Assembly: GCF_000941075.1 (NCBI RefSeq)
Contig: NZ_CP007229.1
Span: 620,001 to 684,000, forward strand
Source of the DNA: Mesomycoplasma dispar
Lineage (GTDB): Bacteria; Bacillota_I; Bacilli_A; Mycoplasmatales; Metamycoplasmataceae
DNA: 64,000 bases
Direction: 5' to 3'
This document shows positions 33,831-43,178 of this stretch, one piece after another. The notes beneath the pieces were generated by a model that was not told the DNA's origin, did not search any database, and saw nothing but the letters and a program-made list of their open reading frames with translations. The first letter of the stretch is position 1. Every line of letters begins with the position of its first letter. The position numbers and the translations under genes are program-made.

Positions 33831-35199
33831 AATATTTTGTATTTTAGAATAAGTCTAATTTGATAAAATTTATCCTAAAGGAGCACAATAAAAAACAGCA
33901 AAAAAAATATCTCCATTTGAATTAGAAGCCCAAAAACTTGTTAGCAAGTATGCTAATTATAAAAAATCAAAAAAGAAGATTTTCATAACGAAATTTCTAA
34001 TATGTTCAAAACTTTTACTAAAGCACTTTTAAACGCAGAACTAACCCAACACTTAGGTTATGAAAAAAGTAAGCGAAGTCAAAACGGGATTCGCCGTCCA
34101 AATAAACGAAACGGGTTTTCTGGGAAAACTGTTAATTATAAAAATGATAGTATGTATTTAAAAATACCAAGAGATCGAAATGGCAGTTTTGAAAACAAGT
34201 TAATTGATAAATACGAGTCAAATTTAGGTGATATCGAAGAGCAAGTTCTTTCGCTTTTTGCATCAGGAATGCCATATGAAAATATTGTCAATACGATAAA
34301 AAGTATCTATAAAAAGGATCTAAGTCCTAGTTGGATCTCTTCAGTTACAAACAAATTATTGCCTGAAATTGAAAAGTGAAAATCGCAAAAACTTGATAGC
34401 TCTTATCCGATTTTGTATATCGACGGAATGTATTTTAACATTAAAGAAAATAATTCTTATGTCAAAAAATCACTATATGTAATTCTTGCAATTGACTGGC
34501 AAGGAAACAAAAAAGCACTGGGATTCTGGATTAAAAACACTGAATCAGCAAGTAATTGACTAGATGTGTTTTCTGAATTAAAAACTCGCGGACTTCAAGA
34601 TGTTTTAATAATTTCCTGTGATAATCTTAATGGAATTAGCCAGGCAATTGAAGCAGTTTTTCCACAAACTGATATCCAAAAATGTGTTGTTCACCAAATT
34701 AGAAACTCACTTTTAAAAGTTTCTCATAAAGACAAAAAAGAGCTTGCCTATGATATGAAAAAGATTTATCAGGCAGTAAATCAAGAATTTGCAATGCAAA
34801 ATCTTGATGAATTTGCCAAAAAATGAGAGCAAAAATACCCCTCAATTATCAAGTCTTGGTATTCAAACTTTGTTGAATTAACGACATTTTTTAAATATCC
34901 TTACGAATTAAGGCAAGCAATTTATACAACAAATTCAATTGAATCACTGAATAAATTAATCAGGAAAAATAAAAAAACAAAAGGGGGTTGCAAAGTGAAA
35001 CTTATCTGGCAAAAATTGTCTATGTAACTCTTAAAAAAGCATCGGAAAAATGGCAAAGGCAAGCACGAAATTGGGACATAATTAAAAAACAGTTAGAAAT
35101 TATTTTTCCAAACCGTATAAATAATGTAAAATTAAACTAAATTAGATTTTTTTGGTTCAAAAGTCCTAAAAGTTAAGACACAAAATTATGAACATACCC
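33831..35199 (+). mobile_element. Decayed IS256-family element, copy 2
   Basis: Left end GCGAGAATTTAATATTTTG; right end CACAAAATTATGAACATACCC. Nearly identical to copy 1 at 22265-23638 over the whole transposase region and in the same orientation. The pair brackets the plus-strand cassette and minus cassette 1, and is itself bracketed by the two membrane modules. Confidence 0.78.
33896..35140 (+). pseudogene. IS256-family transposase pseudogene, copy 2
   Basis: Same mutator-type motifs as copy 1, and here the TGTTTTCTGAATT context is intact, so the frame runs from 34002 through YIDGMYFN, ISCDNLNGIS and YTTNSIESLNKLIRKNKKT. Lesions: ATA in place of the start ATG, the same A6 run that throws the first ~30 codons out of frame, and a missing base in AAAGGGGGTTGCAAAG (34980-34995) where the 59.7-kb copy has GGCGGAATTCAAAG. 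The last ~50 codons to VKLN are therefore shifted. It looks closer to functional than copy 1 but is probably dead. Confidence 0.78.
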
Positions 35200-35260
35200 G
35201 CCAAATTTGTTTTAAAAGGTAAAAAAAAGAGAAAAATTATCGTTTTATTATTTTTTACTT

Positions 35261-35266
35261 TATAAT
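35261..35266 (+). promoter_or_regulatory. -10 box of membrane module copy B
   Basis: TATAAT in CTTTATAATATTAAT, 42 nt before the GTG at 35308; AGAAGGAT is the ribosome binding site. Confidence 0.5.
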
Positions 35267-35307
35267 ATTAATAAAAAATAATAAATATTATAGAAGGATT
35301 TAAAAAA

Positions 35308-36675
35308 GTGAAAAAACTTTTTTTAAATGCAAATTATGTCACAGCAGTTTCTAATATTGTTAGCACTGCTACTCCTAATAATCATAGCAGTCTTGAAATT
35401 AACCAACAAATTTCTGAATTTATTAATAGCGTTCAAACCGAGGATTTTGCAGAACTTAACAAAATTAGTGAACAAATTGTTGATAAAAAGATCTCTGCAA
35501 CAAAATTATCTGAACAAATTTCAAAAGAACATTTTATAAAATTATTAACAAAATTTATTGAAAAAACGAAATTAAAAAATCAATTAACAAAAGAACAAAA
35601 AGAGAAATTAATTGAAAACATCAACGATCAACATCTAAAATTATTCCAAAAAAATGTTAAAAAAATTGCTCTTGATTTCAAAAAAGAGACGAAAAAGAAC
35701 AAAGAATTGACTAGAAAATTTAAAGAAAGTTTAAAAACAAGAATTACCGATGAAAAAAATAATTATCGAGTTAATATCATAGATGGTGAAGAAAATTCCA
35801 AACAGTTAATTTTTGAACTTGAGGAGTTAAAAAAATTAATTGAAATTAACGCCAAAATCAAGGATGATCTATTACAGGAGTTAAAAGTTTCTGAAAAATA
35901 TTTAAACAAATTGCTCATAGCACAAATAAGTTTAACTGCAACCTCGATAATTACCGGAATTTTATCGATTTTATTGCCTGCATTAACAATCGTAACGCTT
36001 GGAACTGGAATTTCCTCTGCAACGATTTCTTTTATTATTAGTGATACAAATAAACGAATTGAAAAAATTAGAGAAAAAATTACAAGACATACAAAATTAT
36101 TCTCTAAACCGGATGAAGATAAAGATTTTTCTAGTTTTAAATCAGTATACGGATATACAACGCTTGCAGTTTTTGGACTTAGAAAAAGTTTAGTAGATCT
36201 TGTAATTAAGGTTACTTCTCCTGGGTTTTTCAAACTAGTTTCGGGAATTAATTTAATACCCAAAACATATTTACTTTCAACTATAAATATTCCGTTTGAA
36301 ATAGCGAATTTAGGCTTTACGTGACATGATTTAAGTCAATCTAGCGAAAGAATTCAAAGAATAAATGATTTTGAAGTAAAACTAGAATCTCTTTTGTTAT
36401 CGTTAAGATCAAAGTATGACCTAATCGAAGCGGTTGAATGAGTAGTGATAAGCGAAACGCCACAAACAGATTATTACTATAACGGAGGATCGGGTGGGAA
36501 AAATTTGGTTTTTAAAAATCTAAAAACCAACGAAACGAAAACAATTGAAGAAATGTTAAAAATTGATCCATTAACCTTGAAAAAATGAGGTATGATCAAG
36601 GTCTTTAACCCTTTACTTAAGGATTGATATATTAGAAAATTGCCTAATTTAACGAAGAAAGATAACTTGGGTTAA
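35308..36675 (+). CDS. Coiled-coil protein with central hydrophobic pair (module copy B, gene 1)
   Basis: 455 residues from a GTG start with AGAAGGAT upstream. The first ~30 residues are weakly signal-like. Residues ~30-205 are helical and rich in Glu/Lys/Leu. ISLTATSIITGILSILLPAL and TIVTLGTGISSATISFIISD (~209-248) form a helical hydrophobic hairpin, followed by further helix (NKRIEKIREKITRHTKLF). A second weakly hydrophobic region (~310-340) precedes a soluble tail. Long helices flanking a central hydrophobic hairpin recall alpha-helical pore-forming toxins such as Hbl/Cry6, but this is a shape resemblance only. The copy at 20053 is truncated. The next gene starts 71 nt later. Confidence 0.65.
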
Positions 36676-36746
36676 ATTAGCAAGCAAGAGGATATTTTTG
36701 TCTAACTAATTTGTCCCAAAAAAAATCAAAAAGGAGTTAATTTTAT

Positions 36747-37559
36747 ATGGATGATAAAGATTTCGATGTTGTCGAACGTACACCGGAAATGCGTTTTTTA
36801 GAATTTATATTTTTCTTTTTAATTCTTATGTTTATTTTATCAATAATTCAAAAAACGTTAAACCACAAGTTTCTAATTACCTTTTATTTTCGTAAGGTTT
36901 TTAATTTTTTCCTAAAATTAGAACAAAAAGAAAAAACCGAAATTAACCAAATTTTTCTAACCGGTTATGAAAAGGCAAAGGAAATTATCACAAAAAATAA
37001 TCTAAAAGTTAAAATTATAACGCTAATTCTTGCCTTTTTACTTTTAGCTATGACTATATTTTTTATTTTATATAAAATCTTTATTTTTAGTCCAAATAAT
37101 ATCGAGACATCCTTTTTATTTATGCATCCTGAATCTTTTGTTCAACTAGCATTTCAAACAATTTTTCTCCCTTCATTTGTTTATTTACAATTTGGGGTTA
37201 GAAAAAAATTATTAACAAAATTCGAAAAAAAGATTAAAAATTTTAACTTTATTGCTGGAGATAACTACTTTTTTGATCGAGACTATGAAAATTTCGAACT
37301 TCCTGAGACGAAAATACCACGAAAAAGTGGTAATTTACATAGTAAAAAAAGGGATAATTTCCCACTTAGTTTCATAATTCTTAGAAAATATTTTAGTCTT
37401 TGAAAACTAAAAACCGATGAATTAATTAATTTGTACTATTTCCTTATTTGAGGTTCGCATCTTCAGGAGTCTGATTCGACAACTCCTTCTTATCAATTTT
37501 TATATAAAGATTTTGTTATGGTTTTAAAAAATCAAAAGAAAGATAAAAATGCCATCTAG
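36747..37559 (+). CDS. Three-TM membrane protein (module copy B, gene 2)
   Basis: 270 residues; AAAAAGGAG lies 10 nt before the ATG. TM segments: FIFFFLILMFILSIIQ (~22-38), ITLILAFLLLAMTIFFILYK (~90-110), FVQLAFQTIFLPSFVYL (~130-146). Conserved with copy A: FYFRKVFNFFLKLEQKEK, DNYFFDRDYENFELPETKIP, RKSGNLHSK, RKYFSLWKLKTDELINLYYF. The gene overlaps gene 3 by 11 nt, which fits an obligate pair. Confidence 0.72.
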
Positions 37560-38247
37560 TTTATTAATTTTTATACCACTTTTAACTTTTGTTGTAATTG
37601 CGGCTTTTAATATTATTATTTGATTTAAAGTTAGAGCAAATTATTATTTTCGGAATGTTTTCAGGAGAATCAAACTTCTTAATAAAGAATTAGATAGTAT
37701 AAATTGCAATTTATTATTCAAAAAAGGGTTGTCACAAATTGGGAAAATTGTAAGAAAAAACAACAAATATTTGCTTTTTAATCTAATTTTTACAGTTGCG
37801 TTTTCTGTTAGCGAATTTGTAATTTTTTGAGTTATTTTCTTTGATCCAAAAGATTTATATTTCCTCATTTTTGTTCTAGGATTGTTAAGTTTTGCAAAAT
37901 TTTTATTTGCAGCTTTAATTTTTGGAACTGTTTTTGTTAGCAAAAAAATGATTAAAACAGCAGAAATCCGTATTCAAAAGTGGAATTTTGATAGTAAAAG
38001 TTTCTATTTTGATCGAGAATACCATCCTAATAATAAAAAAACAAAAAATTTAATCGCTTTTGTCAACCCTGGGCAACGAGAGGTTGTTTTTTCCAGCGAT
38101 GAGTTCCGAAAATATTTGAAAGGTTATGGTTTAGACGTTTTTTATCTAATAATTTGGGGGATCCATTTTCCAAGTTTAAAAAACGTTAAATTCGAATCAG
38201 TTGATATTTACCAAGATTTTGTGAATTTATACAAAAAATCCGGTTAA
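37549..38247 (+). CDS. Three-TM membrane protein (module copy B, gene 3)
   Basis: 232 residues, starting MPSSLLIFIPLLTFVVIAAF inside the end of gene 2. TM segments at ~5-26, 78-100 and 105-130. YYFRNVFRRIKLLNKELD and the tail FYLIIWGIHFPSLKNVKFES...IYQDFVNLYKK correspond to FYFRKVFNFFLK and YYFLIWGSHLQES...YKDFV in gene 2, which shows common ancestry. Function unknown. Confidence 0.72.
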
Positions 38248-38469
38248 TTTTTAAAATTTTTTATATTTGTTTGTTTAAAAAATCGCTTTTAATAATTTTT
38301 AAATAAATTAATTCAAAAAAGCAAATTAATTTGATTTTTTGAATTAACCATGATTTGACTATGAAATTCGACATTTTTTCTACTGAAAAGTAAGAAAAAG
38401 TCAAGACTAGTTTTTCCTGAGTTTTCCAGTTTGGTTAACTCAAAATAAAAAGATTGTTATTTTTTGGTT
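38248..38469. other. Intergenic with lone IS1634-type terminal repeat relic
   Basis: AT-rich, no gene. CCTGAGTTTTCCAGTTTG at 38416-38433 is one mismatch-bearing copy of the IS1634/MITE terminal repeat, with no partner end nearby. It may mark an excised or deleted element. Confidence 0.4.
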
Positions 38470-38985
38470 TAAATTAGTATAGGAAACTAAATTAATAGAA
38501 AAAATTAAAACACACCAAGAAAGGTGTGTCTTTTTATGAAACAAAATAAATTTTCAATTAATGAAAAATCAAATATATCAAAATCACTGAATCGCAACGA
38601 TTCAAAAGTGCAACTATACATTTTGCAAACCAGTTTCGTGAAATTTATAAAAATAAATCAGTTAATAAAAAATCGCAAAAAGAGAGTTTTTTACTGACAT
38701 ATGACAATAATTTAATTCGAAACTGACAAAAAAAGTATTATAATTATGCTATTTTACAAAGAGATTATTTGAATGTTGAAGGTAAAATTTTTGAAAATCT
38801 CGAAGGTACTCATCAAAAAATTAAATCATTTGTTAAATGATATAATAAAACTAGAGTGCAAAGTTGCCTTTCATAATTTTAGCCCAAATTCTCATTTTGA
38901 ACAATTCGGTGATCAAAAAAATTTTCACAATTTTGGAGAATAAAAAAATGATAAAAATTTGTTTTAAAAATAGTTAAAGACCATG
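38470..38985 (+). mobile_element. Internally deleted, decayed IS3-family copy
   Basis: Begins TAAATTAGTATAGG like the intact element's end and keeps CACACC...GGTGTGT. The transposase start (38535, MKQNKFSINEK then frameshifted) runs to TATTATAATTATG and jumps to CTATTTTACAAAGAGA, equivalent to 17026 in the intact copy, deleting about 880 bp at a shared TATG. It then follows the C-terminal coding region with a frameshift (CATAATTTTAGCCC) to the stop at 38943. The right terminal repeat is lost. Confidence 0.75.
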
Positions 38986-39019
38986 TTTTGCTAAAATTTT
39001 TTAATATTCGATTTTATTT

Positions 39020-40873
39020 TTACTTTTTCAGTCGATTTAATTTTGAAACTGCTGATCTTGCTGCTTCCCAAATAATTTCGCTATAAGTTGGATGTGGGTG
39101 AATTGCATTAGCAAGTTCGTAAATTGTTACTTCGCTATCAATTGAAATTACAATTTCGGAAATCATATCAGTTGCAACTGGACCGATAATGTGGGCGCCA
39201 ATGATTTCGCCGTATTTTTTATCAACAATTAATTTAGCAAATCCATAGGCATTTCCGGATGCAATCGCTTTACCGATATGGGAAAAACTTGCCTTACCAA
39301 CAACAAAATCATAACCTTGTTCTTTTGCTTGCTCCTCGGTTAGTCCAACAACAGCAATTTCTGGGTGGGTATAAACGCAGGAAGGAACAGATTTATCTTG
39401 GTATTTATCTGATTTTCCTAAAATTGCACTAACAGCAACAACTGCATGACGGTAGGCAACGTGTGCTAACATCGCTTTGGCAGAAAGATCGCCAATTGCA
39501 TAAACATTAGCAACATTAGTTTTGCATTGATCATCAACAATTACGCTTTTGCGAGCATCAAGTTCGATTCCAACTTCAGCAAGTCCTTCTGAATTTGCTT
39601 GCCGACCGATGCTAACGAGAAATTTATCAGCACTAATTGATTCAGTTTTACCTTCAAATTCATAAATCACTTTATCATTTTCATAACGAAGAATGTTTGT
39701 GTTTAGAATAACTTTAACACCTTTATCAACAAGATTTTTTGTGATAATTTGCGAAATTTCAGTATCTAAATTAGCGAGTAGACGCGGTAGATTTTGTAAA
39801 ATTGTTACCTTAATTCCCGCAGCGGCAAAAATTTGTGCAAATTCAACCCCGATAACTCCACCACCGATTATTACAATTGAATCGATTTTTTCTAAAAGAT
39901 TAATTGCTTCTTTGGAAGTGAGAATTTTACCTGATCGATAACCTTCTTCAAAACCAGCTAAATTTAATTTGCGATCGGTTGAACCAGTTGCAAGAATAAC
40001 GTTTTTGCCACGATAAACTTTACCATTAACGCTAATTTCACGGGCACCAACAAATTTAGCATCGCCAAAAATACTTGTTGCTTTTGCCGATTTTACAATC
40101 GCTTTGACACCACCAACTAATTTATTGACAACATCGGCTTTTCGCTGGTGCATTTTTTCTCAGGAAATTTTTAAATCTGATTTTCCATCAAGTCCAAAAT
40201 CACTAAATCGTTCAAGATAGTCAAAAACTTCTGCGGTTTTTAACATTGCTTTTGTTGGAATGCAACCAACATTTAAACAAACTCCACCCCAAAATTCTTT
40301 TTCAACAATTAAGGTGGAAAGACCATTATTTCCCGCCTCGGCAGCCGCAAGATAACCTCCAGGACCAGAGCCGACAACGATTACATCAAATTCTTGGTCA
40401 ACTTTTCCGTCATAAATTTTACCAGAAACTGCAGTTTTTAAAAGTTTTTCTTCAACTTTTTTTTCACTTTCAACAACTGGTTTTTTTGGACTTTCAGTTT
40501 TTGGTTTTTTAGGTCCAAAATCGAAACTTAAAAGCGTGTCGCTAACTTTAACCTCACCAACAACACTTGCGCCAGCGGCTGCAGGCGCTTCTTCTTTTAC
40601 TTCTGATTTTGGCGCTTCTTCGCTAACAGCACCACCTGTTCCATCATCGATGAAATAAATTTCTTGACCAACGTGGATTGTATCACCTTCAGCCATTAAA
40701 ACTTTGATAATTTTTCCAGTTTTTGGTGAAGGAATGTCAGCGGTTATTTTATCGGTTTCAACAGAAAAAAGTGAATCACCCTCATTAACTTGGTCCCCCT
40801 CTTTTTTGTAAATTTGGGAAACAACTCCCTCGTGAAGACCTTCACCAATATCAGCAAATTTAAACTTATACAT
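39020..40873 (-). CDS. pdhD: Dihydrolipoamide dehydrogenase (E3) with N-terminal lipoyl domain
   Basis: 617 residues. Re-oxidises dihydrolipoyl groups of the pyruvate dehydrogenase complex with FAD and NAD. Residues 1-80 are a biotinyl/lipoyl domain with the lipoylation motif ETDKITADIPS (Lys ~42). A linker rich in Ala, Pro, Lys and Glu follows (~85-150). The E3 core begins at FDVIVVGSGPGGYLAAAEAG (~164) and has the redox disulfide GGVCLNVGCIPTK, the NAD Rossmann motif IIGGGVIGVEFAQIFAAAG, YAIGDL, and the active-site HPHPTYSE at the C-terminus. E3 with a lipoyl domain is known from several mycoplasmas. Starts 1 nt inside the pdhC stop (TAATG). Confidence 0.95.
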
Positions 40874-41793
40874 TATAAAATCCCCAAAATCTCTGGTTTT
40901 TCTAGTAATTCTTTAACTCTTGCCGCAAAACGTCCAATTGTTGCACCATCGATTCAACGGTGGTCAGCGGCAACTGTTAGGTGCATAATTTTTGCTGGAA
41001 CAATTTGTCCATCCTTAACTTCAGCAGAATCAATAATCGCGCCAACTCCAGCAATTGCAAGTTCAGGATAATTTATAACTGGAACACCATAAAGTGAACC
41101 AACTGATCCGTAATTCGTGATTGTGAATGATCCACCTTGCATTTCGCTTGGCTTGATTTTACGATCACGAGCTGCTTTTGCAAGACGAACAATTTCTTTG
41201 GCAATTTCAACAATTGAAAGATTTTGTGCATCTTTAATTACTGGCACCATCAGTCCAGCTTCGGTATCAACGGCGAGTCCTAAATTTAGCGAATCAGGAT
41301 AGACAATTTCGCTTGCAGCTTCATCGTATTTTGCCGCCATAATTGGATATTCGGCAAGCGCAATTAAAATTGCTTTGGCGATAAAAGCAAGAAAAGTTAA
41401 TTTTACACCTGATGCTTTTAGAACTGGCTCTAAAACGGACTTACGCAGTTTTCAAAGATCACTAACATCAATTTGGTTAACTAGATTAACATAGGCAACC
41501 GAATTTCAAGAATTTGTCATCGCTCTTGCAATCGCCTTACGAATTGGAGCGATTTTTTCGCGTTTTGCTTCTAATTTATTAGAAACAACCGCTGCTGGAC
41601 TAGAAACTTTTTCAACTTGAATAGTTGGAGTTTCTACTTTTGCTGCACTAGTTTGTGCAGATTTTAAAGAATTTATATAATTTTCAACATCGGAAGACTC
41701 AATTTTCCGATTTTCAATTTTAAGATCAGCAAGATCAATATTAGCTTGTTTTGCCATCGCTCTTGCTTTTGGGGTTGCTAAAATTTTTGACAT
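40873..41793 (-). CDS. pdhC: Pyruvate dehydrogenase E2 (dihydrolipoamide acetyltransferase) lacking a lipoyl domain
   Basis: 306 residues. Transfers acetyl from the lipoyl arm to CoA. It opens directly with the peripheral-subunit-binding domain (ILATPKARAMAKQANIDLAD, ~4-23) and has no lipoyl domain; the only lipoyl domain in the operon is on PdhD. The catalytic domain starts ~KIAPIRKAIARAMTNSW, with ITNYGSVGSLYGVPVINYPE and the active site AADHRWIDGA. E1 genes are not in the window. The region 41794-41978 upstream is AT-rich and probably holds the promoter, though I see no clear box. Confidence 0.94.
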
Positions 41794-41978
41794 ATTATTT
41801 TCCCTAGTTATAAAATATATAAGATTTTAAAGTGTTTTTTGATTGGATTAAAAAAAATGGTTTATATTTAATTGAAAAAAATATAACATTTAAATTATAT
41901 ATTAAAAAGGGTTAAATAAAATAAATTTTTTGATTAAGCAAAAAAATGCTAAAAATATTTCGAAACCTTGGGAATATT

Positions 41979-42401
41979 GGGAGTGTTTATAATTTTGTGT
42001 TTTAAATTTTTATGGATTTTTCAAATAGAAATCTAATTTAATTTTATATTATTTAACCGATTAGGGAAAATAATTTCTAATTGTTTTTTAATTATGCGTC
42101 AATTTCTTACCTGCCTTTGTCATTTTTTAGATGCGTTTTGGAGCGTTAAATAAGTTATTTTTGAAAGGTAATTCACACTTTGAATTCCGCCTTTAAGAGC
42201 GTCTCAGCAAAAGTTTTAAACATATGCGAAATTTCGTTGTGAAAATTTTTTAATTTTTATGATCAACGTATTTGTTAACAATTTTTTCAACTTTTAACTC
42301 AAATGGGGGTAATTTTTTTGCTCTTTTTTCATATTTTAGTCCTTTATGATAAATTTTATCAAAACAGATTTACCTTAAAACACAAAATATTTAATATTCC
42401 C
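41979..42401 (-). mobile_element. 423-bp internal-deletion derivative of IS256-type element
   Basis: Both ends are kept: GGGAGTGTTTATAATTTTGTG at 41979 and CACAAAATATTTAATATTCCC ending at 42401. The interior jumps from TTGAATTCCGCCTTT to AAGAGCGTCTCAGCAAAAG. In the full-length copy (59504-60883) those flanks are ~950 bp apart and each carries CGCCTTT, so the deletion happened at that 7-bp direct repeat. No transposase frame remains. Confidence 0.82.
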
Positions 42402-42409
42402 AAATAAAT

Positions 42410-43110
42410 TAAATTAGTATATTAATTTCAGACGATTCAAAAAAGGTGTGTCAAAATGAAACAATACAAATTTACAGTTGAAGACAAATTTAGATACATC
42501 AAAATTGCCAATCTAAAGGTTAAAAATGGTAATTTTGCATTTTGCAAAAGAATTTAGACAAATTTACAAAAAAATCAAAAAGTAAAATTACACATAATGA
42601 ATCAATTTTGCATATATATGGGAATAATTTAATAACAAATCGGCAAAAAAGTTTGATAAATCTATGAAAAATATATCTCAGAGCAAACCAAAAAAAAATA
42701 ACAATTTAAGGGTTTTTTGAAAAATGATCGTGGAATTTATCAAGAAAAAATGGAGAATGTTGTTAAAAAGACAGAATTATTCTACAATCTTTCTTGAGAA
42801 ACTCAAAAGAGGAAAACAATAAAAAGATAAAGAAAAAAATTGAAAACAGTACCAGAATTTTTAGTATTTTAAGCAAAAACAATGTTAGCCATCAATTCTA
42901 TTGGATTCCTTTATGACATTTTGCAACCTAAATTGATAATATTAAGGGTAAAAATTTCGAAAATATAACAATCGCTCATCAAGAATAATTTCATTTATTG
43001 ATTAGTATAACAATTCAAGACTTCAAAGTGGCTTATCATATAAAAACCCAAGTTTTATATTAGGTAAATTATTTGTCCAAATCTTTTAAAATGAACATGA
43101 GAGAAAAAAT
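42410..43110 (+). mobile_element. Heavily decayed IS3-family relic
   Basis: Starts TAAATTAGTATA, then GGTGTGTCAAAATGAAACAA with a transposase-like start at 42456 (MKQYKFTVEDKFRYIKIANL) that soon breaks. Later recognisable pieces: NDRGIYQEKMENVV at ~42725 and, near the end, RLQSGLSYKNPSFILGKL, equivalent to the tail of an IS3 transposase. It is a different lineage from 15937. Its last ~60-80 bp recur downstream of every tandem lipoprotein gene (about 47060, 51055, 55060, 57005), so the scar was copied with the protease cassettes. Confidence 0.65.
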
Positions 43111-43178
43111 TAACAAAAGTGTACAATCAAAATCATAAATAAAAAACTATTTGTCTGATTTTTTCTACTAATTTAAAC

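Noticed and set aside
35763..36263. 166-residue minus-strand frame
   Set aside because: Antisense of the module B gene 1, which is conserved in copy A on the plus strand.
20053..38247. F1-like (type 2/3) ATPase cluster often found near mycoplasma surface proteases
   Set aside because: No Walker A/B ATPase subunit genes were seen in the window.
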